NCBI GenBank assembly: GCA_963740555.1
Contig: CAVUES010000007.1
Location: 62,001 to 126,000 of the forward strand
From: Mayfieldus sp963740555
GTDB taxonomy: Bacteria; Actinomycetota; Thermoleophilia; Solirubrobacterales; 70-9
Direction of reading: 5' to 3'
Length of the DNA stretch: 64,000 nucleotides
Positions 41,150-51,496 of the stretch are shown here, piece by piece. The translations under genes and the position numbers were made by a program. The stretch's first letter is position 1; the number at the start of each line of letters is the position of its first letter. The notes beneath the pieces were generated by a model. It saw only the letters and a list, made by a program, of their open reading frames with translations, searched no databases and was not told the DNA's origin.

Positions 41150-41590
41150 ATGCCCGAGCGAGACCTATTCGCGAACTTCGAGCGCATGCGGCGGGAGATG
41201 GATCAGCTGTTCGGCGACTGGCCCGGCAGGGGCCTGATCGGCGCCCACAGCAGCGGCTTCTCGCCCAAGATCGACCTCTACTACTGCGGCGAGCCCCAGC
41301 GGGCGATCGTCAAGGTCGACCTATCCGGGGTCGAGCTCGGCGAGGTTGCGATCGAGGTCAGCGGCCGCGACCTGGTGATCAGCGGCGAGCGCCCGGTGCA
41401 GGAGACCGAGGGCCGCGTCTACCAGCAGGTCGAGATCGACTCGGGCCCGTTTCGCCGCATCGTCGAGCTGCAGGTCGACGTCGACCCCGAGCGCGCCAAG
41501 GCCACCTACGAGGACGGTGTCCTGCGCATCGAGCTGCCGTTGCGCGAGCAGGCCGAGACGGCGCGCCGGGTGCCGATCGACCGCCAGTGA
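41150..41590 (+). CDS. Small heat shock protein, Hsp20/alpha-crystallin family
   Basis: A 146-residue ATP-independent holdase. The alpha-crystallin domain spans residues about 38-135: FSPKIDLYYCGEPQRAIVKVDLSGV, EVAIEVSGRDLVISGERP, YQQVEIDSGPFRRIVELQVDVD, and the typical ATYEDGVLRIELP near the end. The ATG at 41150 is preceded by a TATCTT hexamer eight bases away and may be leaderless; an in-frame GTG at 41105 would add 15 residues. Lon follows with an overlap or a two-base gap, pairing a chaperone with a protease for damaged proteins. Confidence 0.93.
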   Translation: MPERDLFANFERMRREMDQLFGDWPGRGLIGAHSSGFSPKIDLYYCGEPQRAIVKVDLSGVELGEVAIEVSGRDLVISGERPVQETEGRVYQQVEIDSGPFRRIVELQVDVDPERAKATYEDGVLRIELPLREQAETARRVPIDRQ

Positions 41591-41592
41591 GA

Positions 41593-44042
<2,450 letters not shown>

Positions 44043-44043
<1 letters not shown>

Positions 44044-45590
44044 TGCACTCGACAGGGGCCTTGACGGGGAGGCGTGTCCCTCCCCGACTCTTCATGCGCG
44101 AACGTCATCGGGCGGCGTGGGTGCCGTGGGCGCTGGGGGCGGCGATCGCGGTTGGGGCCGCGATCCGCTTCGCGACCCTGGGCGTGCAGAGCTACCACCA
44201 CGACGAGGCGTGGACCGCCGGCGTCGTCCTGCATAGCAACCTGTTCACGACCCTGGACAAGGTCTCGGGCACCGAATCGACGCCGCCGCTCTACTACCTG
44301 CTCGCCTGGGGGTGGTCGAAGCTGTTCGGAACCGGGGAGTGGGGCCTGCGCTCGCTCTCGGCGCTGTTCGGGGTGGCGACGATCCCGGTCGTCTACCTGA
44401 TTGGGCGCCGGATGGCCGGGGGCGCGGCCGGGGCGGCGGCGGCGGCGCTCGCTGCCGTCTGCCCGGCGCTGATCTGGTACTCGCAGGAGGCGCGCGCCTA
44501 TGCGCTGCTCGTTCTGCTCAGCTCGCTCGCCTTTTTCTTCTTCCTGCGCGCCCGCGACGGGCTCCGACGCCGCGACCTCGTCTGGTGGGCGCTGCTCTCG
44601 GTGCTGGCGATGGCGACGCACTACTTCGGTGCGATGCCGGCCGCGATCGAGGCAGCGCTGCTGCTCGTGGGGGCGGGCCGCCGTGCGGCGGCGCTGCGCG
44701 CGATCGCCGCGGTTATCGTCGGCGGGTTGGCGCTCGCGCCGCTGGCCCTGCACCAGGGGAGCGCCGGCCATGCCGACTGGATCGGCCGCCTGGGGATGCC
44801 GACGAGGCTCAAGGAGACGGCGGTGACGTTCGCCAGCGGCGAGACCGGGCGCTTCATCGACCAGCCCTTGCATTCCCGCTACGCGGTGTTGCCCCTGGCG
44901 CTGCTCGCGGTGGCGCTGGCGCTGCTGGTCTGGCGCGCCTCGGCGTCCGAGCAGCGGGCCGCCGGGCTCGCGGTCGCCGTTGCCGGCGGAACCCTGCTTC
45001 TTGCGCTGCTCGCCGCCGCCCTTGGCCAGGACTTCGTCCTCGCCCGCAACCTGCTGCCGGCGCTGATTCCCCTTCTGGCGGCGGCGGCGGTTGGACTTGC
45101 CTGCCGCGGTGCCGGGCGCCTCGGGCTCGGCATCGCCATCGCCCTCGTTGCGTACTGGCTCGCCTTCGCGATCTACGTCGACCTGCGCCCCCGGTTGCAG
45201 CGACCCGATTGGCGCAACGTCGCCGCCGACCTCGGCTCGCCGGCGGGGCCGCGCGAGATCGTCGACTCAGGCCAGGGGACCGTGCCACTGCGCTATTACC
45301 TGCGTGACCGCACCGTCGAGCTGCACTCCCCCCGGCCCCCGATCCCGGTCCGCGAAGTCGACGTGGTCAGCATCGGAAAGCCCCCGGCTCGCCGCACGAC
45401 CGGCCTGCCTCGCCCTTTCCGACCCGCCGGCCAGGTGAGCGAGGACACGGTGACCCTGACCCGCTATCTGGCGCCACGGCCGCTGCCGGTGCCGTGGCAT
45501 CGGTTGCTCGATCACTACACGGGATTCCAATCCCGCGACGTGCTCGCCCAGGGGGCGGCGGCCCGCGCCGCGGCCAATGCGTCGAATTGA
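44043..45590 (+). CDS. GT-C (family 39/83-like) membrane glycosyltransferase
   Basis: A 515-residue polytopic protein with about 10-12 membrane helices. The first extracytoplasmic loop carries the acidic GT-C motif (SYHHDEAWTAG, near residue 54). Later loops have TPPLYYLLAWGW and WYSQEARAYALL, seen in ArnT/PMT-like mannosyl or arabinosyl transferases. It probably moves a sugar from a polyprenyl-phosphate donor to a lipid or protein outside the membrane. A soluble C-terminal domain of about 120 residues (from RPRLQRPDWRNV) follows. It is coupled to lon, although no functional link is apparent. Confidence 0.88.
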
Positions 45591-45672
45591 GGCCTGCGGC
45601 ACGAGTGGTCCAATTGCCGGCCGGGTATATCCTCCGCGAAGCAACCGGATCGACAGAGGGAGTTGACGAGGA

Positions 45673-46107
45673 ATGGCTAGAGGCAGCACCAGCGCGAGCA
45701 AGGCGGCCGACGCGTACAGCGCCGCTCGCTCGCACCCCTATGTGCAGCGATTGATCGAGGACGAGGAGCTGCGCAACAACCTGCGCGACGCCTATGGCGC
45801 GGCTCGCCACGCCTATGAGCGGATAAACAAGAACGGCAAGCCGGCGCAGCGGCTGATGGACGACAAGAAGGTGCAGCGAGACCTGCGAAGCGCGGCCGAC
45901 TCCCTGCGCGAGGCCTCCGAGCAGCTGCGCGGCCGGCGCAAGCGCAAGGGCCGCCTCGGCCGACTGATCCTGATTGGTGCGATCGGGGCCGGGGTCACCT
46001 TGGCTGTCAGCGAGACCGCCCGCAAGGCTGTGATGGACACGCTGTTCGGCGCCGAGGAGGAGTTCGAGTACACGAGCACGACCGGCGGCAACGGCGCCGG
46101 CACCTAG
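45673..46107 (+). CDS. Small membrane-associated protein of unknown function
   Basis: A 144-residue protein I do not recognise. Residues 1-90 are helical and charged, with a duplicated-looking pattern: HPYVQRLIEDEELRNNLRDAYGAARHAYE and AQRLMDDKKVQRDLRSAADSLREA. A strongly basic stretch (RGRRKRKGRLGR) precedes one membrane helix (LILIGAIGAGVTLAV), and the end is Gly/Thr-rich and acidic. It may be an inner-membrane protein with a cytoplasmic helical domain. A GTATAT/TATCCT promoter-like region lies 45-50 bases upstream. Confidence 0.75.
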   Translation: MARGSTSASKAADAYSAARSHPYVQRLIEDEELRNNLRDAYGAARHAYERINKNGKPAQRLMDDKKVQRDLRSAADSLREASEQLRGRRKRKGRLGRLILIGAIGAGVTLAVSETARKAVMDTLFGAEEEFEYTSTTGGNGAGT

Positions 46108-46110
46108 CCT

Positions 46111-46812
46111 TTGCCAAGCGTCCACGTCCTGCTGCCGGCGCAGCGCTACGTCTTCGCCGTCTCGAACGGCGAGGTGGACGTGGCGACGATCGACGACTCC
46201 GCGGACGGGTTCAGGCGCTACAAGGAGCTGCAGGCAGGCGGCCGAACCGCCGGGATGATCGCCTTTCCCAACTCGCTGCTGATTCGTGCCTCCGAGGACT
46301 ACCTTGTCGACCCGGGGCTGGTGATGCAGGGGGCGCCGCTCTTCGGGGCGCTCGCCGAGCTCGACGTCTCGGCCAACGACATAAAGAAGGTGATCATGAC
46401 CCACCTTCACTTCGACCACGCGGAGGGGCTGGCCGCATGGCCACAGCGCACCGTCTACGTGCACCGGCTCGAGACCGAGGCCCCCTACGCCCAGCTCGTC
46501 GCCGGGCAGCTGGAGACCGTCAACCTGGAGATTCTCGACGGCGACGAGGGCGAGATCGAGCCGGGCGTGCGCTGGATCCGCACCCCGGGCCATTGCGACG
46601 GCCTGATCACGATCCTCGTCGACACCGACGACGGGCTGACGGCGATCGCGTCGGACTGCGTCGGGCCGCTGCCCGAGTACTTCGACCAGATGGACCTCCC
46701 AGAGGACTTTGGGCCCGAGCGCGAGGAGCTGCTCGAGCAGTGGAAGCGCATCCGGGATCTTGACCCAGCCGTCGTGATTCCCGGCCACAACCCACCCGTA
46801 CGACTCCGATAA
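46111..46812 (+). CDS. MBL-fold hydrolase, lactonase-like
   Basis: A 233-residue metallo-beta-lactamase-fold protein starting TTG at 46111, three bases after the preceding stop. Zinc motifs are complete: THLHFDHAEGL, PGHCDG, SDCVG and the terminal PGHN. Spacing resembles N-acyl-homoserine lactonases and other glyoxalase II-related hydrolases. The substrate is unknown. Its stop codon lies at the base of the highly structured element that follows (46811-46920). Confidence 0.85.
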   Translation: MPSVHVLLPAQRYVFAVSNGEVDVATIDDSADGFRRYKELQAGGRTAGMIAFPNSLLIRASEDYLVDPGLVMQGAPLFGALAELDVSANDIKKVIMTHLHFDHAEGLAAWPQRTVYVHRLETEAPYAQLVAGQLETVNLEILDGDEGEIEPGVRWIRTPGHCDGLITILVDTDDGLTAIASDCVGPLPEYFDQMDLPEDFGPEREELLEQWKRIRDLDPAVVIPGHNPPVRLR

Positions 46813-46920
46813 CCGTCGTCTCGCGTTGTCCTCGGGCAATCGACTCGCTCATGCACGGCTCCAGTGCACTCGCGTCGTCGATTGCCCTGCGTCCTAGCGA
46901 GACTCGGTTCTCGGAGCCGT
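46811..46920 (+). ncRNA. Nested hairpin with predicted pseudoknot (candidate novel structured RNA)
   Basis: Four nested Watson-Crick stems are visible. AACCG (46811-46815) pairs with CGGTT (46905-46909). GTCTCGC (46818-46824) pairs with GCGAGAC (46897-46903). GGGCAATCGAC (46834-46844) pairs with GTCGATTGCCC (46877-46887). TGCAC (46852-46856) pairs with GTGCA (46864-46868). The 9-by-9 internal loop holds GTTGTCCTC opposite TGCGTCCTA, both containing GTCCT. The apical sequence ACGGCTCC (46855-46862) is complementary to GGAGCCGT (46913-46920), just past the outer stem, so a pseudoknot can form. I match it to no known family. Confidence 0.55.
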
Positions 46921-46950
46921 GACGCCACTAGGCCCCATAGACTTCCCCTG

Positions 46951-47562
46951 ATGGAAGCAGCTGCACCCGAGCGCGAGCTCACCGGGGAGAAGGCTCAGCG
47001 GATCATCGATGCGATGCGCACCAGCGTCGCCAAGCGCGGCGCCGCCGGATCGACCTTCGAGCACGTCGCCCGCGAGGCCGGCGTCAGTCGCGGGTTGCTG
47101 CATTACTACTTCGGGACCAAGGAGCGGTTGCTGGTCGAGGTCGTGCGTCGCGACACCGAGCTGCGGATCGAGATGCTCGACGAGCCGCTCGCCAAGGCGC
47201 AGACCGTCGACGACGTCCTCGACGTCCTGGTCACCTATCTGCTCGACCTGATCGAGAACGAGCCCGAGTACTTCCTGCTCCTGTTCGAGCTCTTCAGCGC
47301 CGGTCGCCGCAACGCCGACATCCAGCGCGAGCTGGGGCAGCTTTTCGGGCGCACGCGGGGCCACGTCGGCGAGATCCTGCGCGCCAAGGAGGGCGAGGGG
47401 GTGCTGAACCTGCGCTACGACGCGGAGGCGGTGACGTCCTATCTGTTCGCGGTCGGCGACGGCTTCGCCCTGCAGGCGCTTTCCGCCCCGGGCCAGGACC
47501 ACGGTGGCCTGCTCGCCGCCTCCAAGGCGACGGCGCGCTACCTGCTGACCGACAGGCAGTAG
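46951..47562 (+). CDS. TetR-family transcriptional regulator
   Basis: A 203-residue regulator. The N-terminal helix-turn-helix (residues about 12-60) reads AQRIIDAMRTSVAKRGAAGSTFEHVAREAGVSRGLLHYYFGTKERLL. The rest is the helical ligand and dimer domain, with a TetR_C_6-like pattern. The ATG at 46951 lies seven bases after TAGACT (46938-46943), so the mRNA may be leaderless. The neighbouring MBL hydrolase is a possible target. The complex inverted repeat upstream could include its operator. Confidence 0.9.
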   Translation: MEAAAPERELTGEKAQRIIDAMRTSVAKRGAAGSTFEHVAREAGVSRGLLHYYFGTKERLLVEVVRRDTELRIEMLDEPLAKAQTVDDVLDVLVTYLLDLIENEPEYFLLLFELFSAGRRNADIQRELGQLFGRTRGHVGEILRAKEGEGVLNLRYDAEAVTSYLFAVGDGFALQALSAPGQDHGGLLAASKATARYLLTDRQ

Positions 47563-47579
47563 CTCGGGCGTCTTGGCGG

Positions 47580-47645
47580 CCGGGGGCAGGGGCCCTCGCT
47601 AGCCAACCACCCCGTAGCCCTAGCTCGGACCCCTGCCCCAGCCGG
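47580..47645. repeat. Long hairpin repeat with conserved loop, copy 2
   Basis: GGGGCAGGGG (47583-47592) pairs with CCCCTGCCCC (47630-47639). In the loop GCTAG (47598-47602) pairs with CTAGC (47620-47624). The loop matches copy 1 at 38141 almost base for base, while the stems differ at paired positions (GC there, AT here). It too lies between convergent genes. Confidence 0.6.
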
Positions 47646-47665
47646 AAACTCCGTTTGTCAGTCGG

Positions 47666-48496
47666 TCAGCAGCCCACGTGGCCTGAGGGGAGGCGGATGA
47701 GGACGCGGGAGCGGTTGTCGTTCTCGTTCGACTCCCGCAGGTGGTTTTTCGGGTCCGCTTCCATGTAGAAGGCGAAGCATCCGTGCAGGCCGCTGACGTT
47801 GACGTACTGCTGGTTGTAGTCGGAGGGATAGATGTCGGACCATCCGACCGAGGTGCCCAGCGTCACCCGACGCTTGTTTGGGTCCTGGTTGCAGCCGGGA
47901 TAGTGGAAATGGCTCGGCGAATGGCGCGACGGCTTGGTGCGCTGCAGGTCGCGAAGGCAGTAGTAGAACTTCGGCCCGGTGCGTATCTGGTGCAGCGGAT
48001 GCCGACGCCCGTCCACCGTCCAGATCTCGAACCGCGCCGCATCGCGGAACTTCCAGTAGCGGTACTGGCCGGGCACCGGATAGAAGGCGAGGCGCCCCTT
48101 GGTCCGGATCACGAGCTTGCCGCCCCCCTTGCGGTAGATGCTCTGGTTGACCCGCATCAGTCGGGTGTGCCGGATGCGGATGCCATGAAGCTCCATCGGC
48201 CCCTCGCCGCGGCTGTTGAGGCTGCTCTGCGCGTGCAGCAGTCGTCGACCACCCCGGCTTACGGAGATGAACATCTGCCTCGGCCTCGACATCCGCAGGT
48301 TCGGGCACAGCAGCTGCTCGCGCTCCGGCGTCAGGCAGGGGTTGGCTCCGTTCTCGACCGGGTCGCTGCCGGGGTAGCGGGCCCGGGGGTTGGCGCTACC
48401 GCTCGCCGCGAGCGCCAGCAGCAGCGCGCAGCCGACCGCCGCCGCAATCGGGGCGAGCTTCGACCTCGCTCGTGACGTGCCTGCCTCAGACCTCAT
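47666..48496 (-). CDS. Secreted lysyl-oxidase-like protein with altered copper site
   Basis: A 276-residue protein with a signal peptide (LAPIAAAVGCALLLALAASGSA). The fold resembles lysyl oxidase: a RYWKFRDAARFEIW segment, FYYCLRD, and the signature GTSVGWSDIYPSDYNQQYVNVSGL. In active enzymes the first segment carries three histidines for copper; here they read QYRYW, so copper binding and amine oxidation are doubtful. Several cysteines suggest disulfides. It may be a structural or carbohydrate-interacting envelope protein. It is convergent with the TetR gene through the hairpin repeat. Confidence 0.7.
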   Translation of the reverse strand: MRSEAGTSRARSKLAPIAAAVGCALLLALAASGSANPRARYPGSDPVENGANPCLTPEREQLLCPNLRMSRPRQMFISVSRGGRRLLHAQSSLNSRGEGPMELHGIRIRHTRLMRVNQSIYRKGGGKLVIRTKGRLAFYPVPGQYRYWKFRDAARFEIWTVDGRRHPLHQIRTGPKFYYCLRDLQRTKPSRHSPSHFHYPGCNQDPNKRRVTLGTSVGWSDIYPSDYNQQYVNVSGLHGCFAFYMEADPKNHLRESNENDNRSRVLIRLPSGHVGC

Positions 48497-48540
48497 CCGG
48501 GAAGTCGCGCGAGTCTAAACGCCGTGCCCGCCGGCCGCCA

Positions 48541-48546
48541 TATGCT
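48541..48546 (+). promoter_or_regulatory. -10 element upstream of the amidase
   Basis: TATGCT lies eight bases before the GTG of a 16-codon upstream frame (48555). The transcript would begin at or near that GTG. Confidence 0.45.
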
Positions 48547-48554
48547 TCGCCACC

Positions 48555-48605
48555 GTGAGCGGCAGAATGGGCAGCGACCGCCTGAAAGTCCTCGCGGAGC
48601 AATGA
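48555..48605 (+). CDS. Possible leaderless 16-residue upstream ORF
   Basis: GTG at 48555 opens MSGRMGSDRLKVLAEQ and stops at TGA 48603-48605. The stop overlaps the amidase ATG in ATGA, the arrangement of translational coupling. The gene after it has only a weak ribosome site of its own. Confidence 0.4.
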   Translation: MSGRMGSDRLKVLAEQ

Positions 48606-50011
48606 GCGACGACCTGGCATTCGCAAGCGCTTCCCGGCAAGCCAAGATGGTGCGTTCCGGAGAAGTGTCCCCGACCGAGCTCGTCCAGGCGACCCTGGAC
48701 CGCATCGAGCGCTTGGAACCGCAGCTGAACGCGTTTCGCGTCGTGCTCGGCGAGCGGGCATTGGCGGAGGCGAAGCAGGCGGAGGCGCGTTTGGGGGCCG
48801 GCGACGAGCGGCCGCTTCTGGGGGTTCCGATCGCGCTCAAGGACTCCGCTGATCTGGCTGGGGAGCTGACCACGCACGGAACCGACGCCTTCGACAGCCC
48901 GGCGACGGCCGACTCCGAGATGGTGCGACGGCTTCGCGGGGCGGGGGCGATCGCGGTCGGCAAGACCAACCTGCCCGAGCTGGCGATCTTCGGCTTCACC
49001 GAGTCGGCGACCTGGGGCGTGACCCGCAATCCCTGGGACCCCCAGCGCGGTACCGGAGGCTCCAGCGGCGGCAGCGCATCGGCGGTCGCCGCCGGAATGG
49101 CGCCGCTTGCGTCTGGGTCCGACGGCGCCGGATCGATCCGCATCCCGGCGGCCTCCTGCGGCGTCTTTGGGCTGAAGCCGTCTCGGGGGCGAATCTCGCT
49201 GGCGCCCGACCTCGAGCATTGGAACGGGATGTCGGTGAATGGCTGCCTGAGCCGCACCGTGCTCGACACGGCCCTCTACCTCGACCTGACAAGCGGCGGC
49301 TCGAAGGAGCCGGGCGCGCCGCCGCCGCCGGAGCGGCCCTTCGTCGAGCACGCGCAAAGCCCGCCCGGAAAGCTGCGGATCGCGCACTCGACCAAGCCGA
49401 TCCGCGGGCTGGCGCCCCCGATCGTCTCCGACGCCGCCAAGGGGGCCGTAGCGGAGACGGCCGAGCTTCTGCGCTCGCTCGGGCACGAGGTCGCCGAGCG
49501 AGACCCCGACTGGGGCCTGATCGGGAACCAGATCTCGGCCCGCTACTTGCGCGGCATCCACGACGACGTCACTCGCGTGCCGTTCCCCGAGCGGCTCGAG
49601 TTGCGAGCCCGCCGCATCGGGCAGCTCGGTGGGCTGGTCTCCGAAGGGGCGTTGGAGAAGGCGCGCGGAGAAGCGGCTGAGCGCGACCGCGACCGCCTGC
49701 GGCCGCTGTTCGAGCAGTTCGACGTGCTGATGACGCCGGTGATGGGCGGCACGGCGCTTCCTCTGCGCCGCTGGGAAGGCCGCAGCGCGATGCGGATCGT
49801 CCTCGGACAGGCGCGCTTTTACGGCTTCACGCCGGCCTGGAACCATCTCGGCAACCCGGCAGCTTCGGTCCCGGCCGGGTTCGCGGGCGATGGGCTGCCG
49901 CTCGCCGTGCAGCTGATCGGACGGCCCGGAGACGAGGGCACGCTGCTCTCCCTTGCGGCGCAATTGGAGGCGGAGCGGCCCTGGGCCGCGGATCGCCCCC
50001 CGGGTATGTGA
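48602..50011 (+). CDS. Amidase signature family enzyme
   Basis: A 469-residue amidase of the GatA/AS family. The catalytic Lys lies in IALKDSADLAG, the Ser-cis-Ser pair in GTGGSSGGSASAVAAGM, and the nucleophile Ser in SGSDGAGSIRIPAASCG. It may hydrolyse small amides. GatA function in tRNA amidation is unlikely, because gatC and gatB are not adjacent. The start at 48602 overlaps a short upstream frame (ATGA). The stop abuts a REP-like repeat. Confidence 0.88.
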   Translation: MSDDLAFASASRQAKMVRSGEVSPTELVQATLDRIERLEPQLNAFRVVLGERALAEAKQAEARLGAGDERPLLGVPIALKDSADLAGELTTHGTDAFDSPATADSEMVRRLRGAGAIAVGKTNLPELAIFGFTESATWGVTRNPWDPQRGTGGSSGGSASAVAAGMAPLASGSDGAGSIRIPAASCGVFGLKPSRGRISLAPDLEHWNGMSVNGCLSRTVLDTALYLDLTSGGSKEPGAPPPPERPFVEHAQSPPGKLRIAHSTKPIRGLAPPIVSDAAKGAVAETAELLRSLGHEVAERDPDWGLIGNQISARYLRGIHDDVTRVPFPERLELRARRIGQLGGLVSEGALEKARGEAAERDRDRLRPLFEQFDVLMTPVMGGTALPLRRWEGRSAMRIVLGQARFYGFTPAWNHLGNPAASVPAGFAGDGLPLAVQLIGRPGDEGTLLSLAAQLEAERPWAADRPPGM

Positions 50012-50068
50012 GGCCGCGACACAAAGTGTCGCGGCAGAGGCAAGTCAGGCGGCGAAGCCGCCGCAAGT
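50012..50068 (-). repeat. REP-like palindromic repeat, copy 3
   Basis: CCGCGACAC-AAA-GTGTCGCGG (50014-50034) is followed by a spacer with GGCAAGTCAGG, then GGCGGC-GAA-GCCGCC (50048-50062) and GCAAGT. It is a two-hairpin unit in reverse orientation, directly after the amidase stop codon. Confidence 0.65.
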
Positions 50069-50120
50069 AATTCCTGAGAGCGGACGGAAGCTCTATCGCC
50101 GAATGCGTACGCCGACGTGC

Positions 50121-50137
50121 GGGTCGTCAGACGACCC
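50121..50137. terminator. Perfect hairpin over the 3' end of the R2-like gene
   Basis: GGGTCGT-CAG-ACGACCC is a perfect 7-bp palindrome that includes the minus-strand stop codon. It may end transcripts from both sides; no T-run is visible. Confidence 0.4.
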
Positions 50138-51413
50138 TGCGCGGCGTGAAGACGCTGGCGAAGGCGCGGAACCCGCGCAGCGACCCGCGGGGTCGCAGGC
50201 GCCGGCGCATGATCGCCCGCCACGGATTCTCCCCGCGGATCGAGATCTCGATCCATTCCTGCCAGTCGGTCTCGAGGGTGAAGTCGGGGTGCGGCGCATC
50301 GCCGGGCTCGGCCCGGGTGCTTTCGTTCTCGACCACGATGTGCCAGGGGTCGGCGTCCTTAAAGCGCCACTGGAACACCCATGGGCGGCCGTTGAGCCCG
50401 CCGGTATACGCCGAGCGGCCCATCGTCTCGAAGAGGATTCGCTGCGCCTCGGGACTGTGTTCGGCGGGGCCGTTCGGCTCGCCGAGGACGCCCGCCTTCA
50501 TGAGCACGATCTGGTTGCGCGCCCGCCCCTCGTGGCTCATCGACCGGTCGACCGGATAGATGTCGGGAGGCATCTCCTCGAGCGGGAAGCCCGCCGCCCG
50601 CCATTTGGCCTCGACCGAGCGCATCCCGAACGCGTAGATGTCCTCGAGCGTGAAGCCGTACTCGGTCGTGTAGCGCTCGTCCCAGCCCGGCGGGACGAAG
50701 ACGGCGAGTGAGTAGGGCAGGACCTCGCGCAGCAACTCGATCACGGCCTGCTTGCACTCGTCCGACTCGGCGAACATCTCCGAGAGCGCCTTGACCCCGA
50801 AGCCGATGTGGCGCTGCTCGTCGCGCGAGACGTTGCCCATTCCCTCGCTGAAGCCCGGCATCGTCCCTTCCTTGACGAAGAAGTCCTCGATGAAATGCTG
50901 CCCGGGCTGGGCGAGGGTCGCCTCCACGACCATGTGGTAGAGCGCGATCGCCTGCGCGAACTTGGGCAGCGAGCGGTCGCGGCGCAGCTCGTCGGCCATC
51001 TGGTCGAGGCGACCGAAGACGCCGCGATAGCCCCAGCCGAGCTGCGGCAGCGTGTAGGCGAGAGTTGAGGAAACCGAGTCGCCGGCGCCGATCACGTCTC
51101 TGAAGAAGCGGTGGAAGAAGATCGCGTGGCGCGCCTCGTCGACCTGCTGGGTGGCGAGGAAGTACTTCTGCTCCTCCTTCGGGGCCGCGTCGATGTAGGG
51201 AGAGAGGTTGTCGGCGACCGAGTCCTCGCCGTAGAAGAACATCGAGTAGATCCACAACGCCGACTTGCGCTGGATCTCGCTCAGCGCCTCCCAGCCCCTG
51301 CGGTCCTCGCTGAAGTCGAGGTCGTAGGCCGACCAGTTCCCGTGCTCCCAGCGCTGGTAGAGGTCCTCGTAGGTGATGTCGACGGTGGCGCTTGTCTGGG
51401 CTGCTACTGACAT
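50127..51413 (-). CDS. Diiron R2-like ferritin-fold protein fused to an SCP2 sterol-carrier domain
   Basis: A 428-residue two-domain protein. Residues about 15-230 have a ribonucleotide-reductase R2-like four-helix fold with a full set of diiron ligands: Glu63 (YGEDSVADN), Glu93 and His96 (DEARHA), Glu164 (VVEATLA), Glu199 and His202 (DEQRHIG). Residues about 320-425 match the SCP2 lipid-binding domain (VFQWRFKDADPWHIVVENESTRAE...DFTLETDWQEWIEISIRGENPWRAIMRRRLRPRGSL). The fusion suggests an oxidase or oxygenase acting on a lipid-like substrate held in the SCP2 pocket. A TetR gene lies divergent, with a palindrome between. It is not RNR: no radical-transfer tail is seen. Confidence 0.85.
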   Translation of the reverse strand: MSVAAQTSATVDITYEDLYQRWEHGNWSAYDLDFSEDRRGWEALSEIQRKSALWIYSMFFYGEDSVADNLSPYIDAAPKEEQKYFLATQQVDEARHAIFFHRFFRDVIGAGDSVSSTLAYTLPQLGWGYRGVFGRLDQMADELRRDRSLPKFAQAIALYHMVVEATLAQPGQHFIEDFFVKEGTMPGFSEGMGNVSRDEQRHIGFGVKALSEMFAESDECKQAVIELLREVLPYSLAVFVPPGWDERYTTEYGFTLEDIYAFGMRSVEAKWRAAGFPLEEMPPDIYPVDRSMSHEGRARNQIVLMKAGVLGEPNGPAEHSPEAQRILFETMGRSAYTGGLNGRPWVFQWRFKDADPWHIVVENESTRAEPGDAPHPDFTLETDWQEWIEISIRGENPWRAIMRRRLRPRGSLRGFRAFASVFTPRRVV

Positions 51414-51463
51414 TGCAGGTCGACCTCCTCGGGGGTCGGAGCTCTCCGGGATGCTTAGAATAA

Positions 51464-51479
51464 CTGACTGTTGAGTCAG
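51464..51479. promoter_or_regulatory. Probable TetR operator
   Basis: CTGACT-GTTG-AGTCAG is a perfect 6-4-6 inverted repeat in the 83-bp gap between the diiron protein and the TetR gene. It lies 18 bases before the TetR GTG. TetR proteins commonly bind such dyads in divergent promoters. Confidence 0.65.
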
Positions 51480-51496
51480 CTAGGCTAGGAACCAGC

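Noticed and set aside
46811..46920. A tRNA gene
   Set aside because: No T-loop GTTCRANNC, anticodon arm or acceptor stem fits; the structure is a single nested hairpin.
50012..50068. A CRISPR array made of the palindromic repeats
   Set aside because: Copies are dispersed, differ in unit number and orientation, and lack regular spacers or cas genes.
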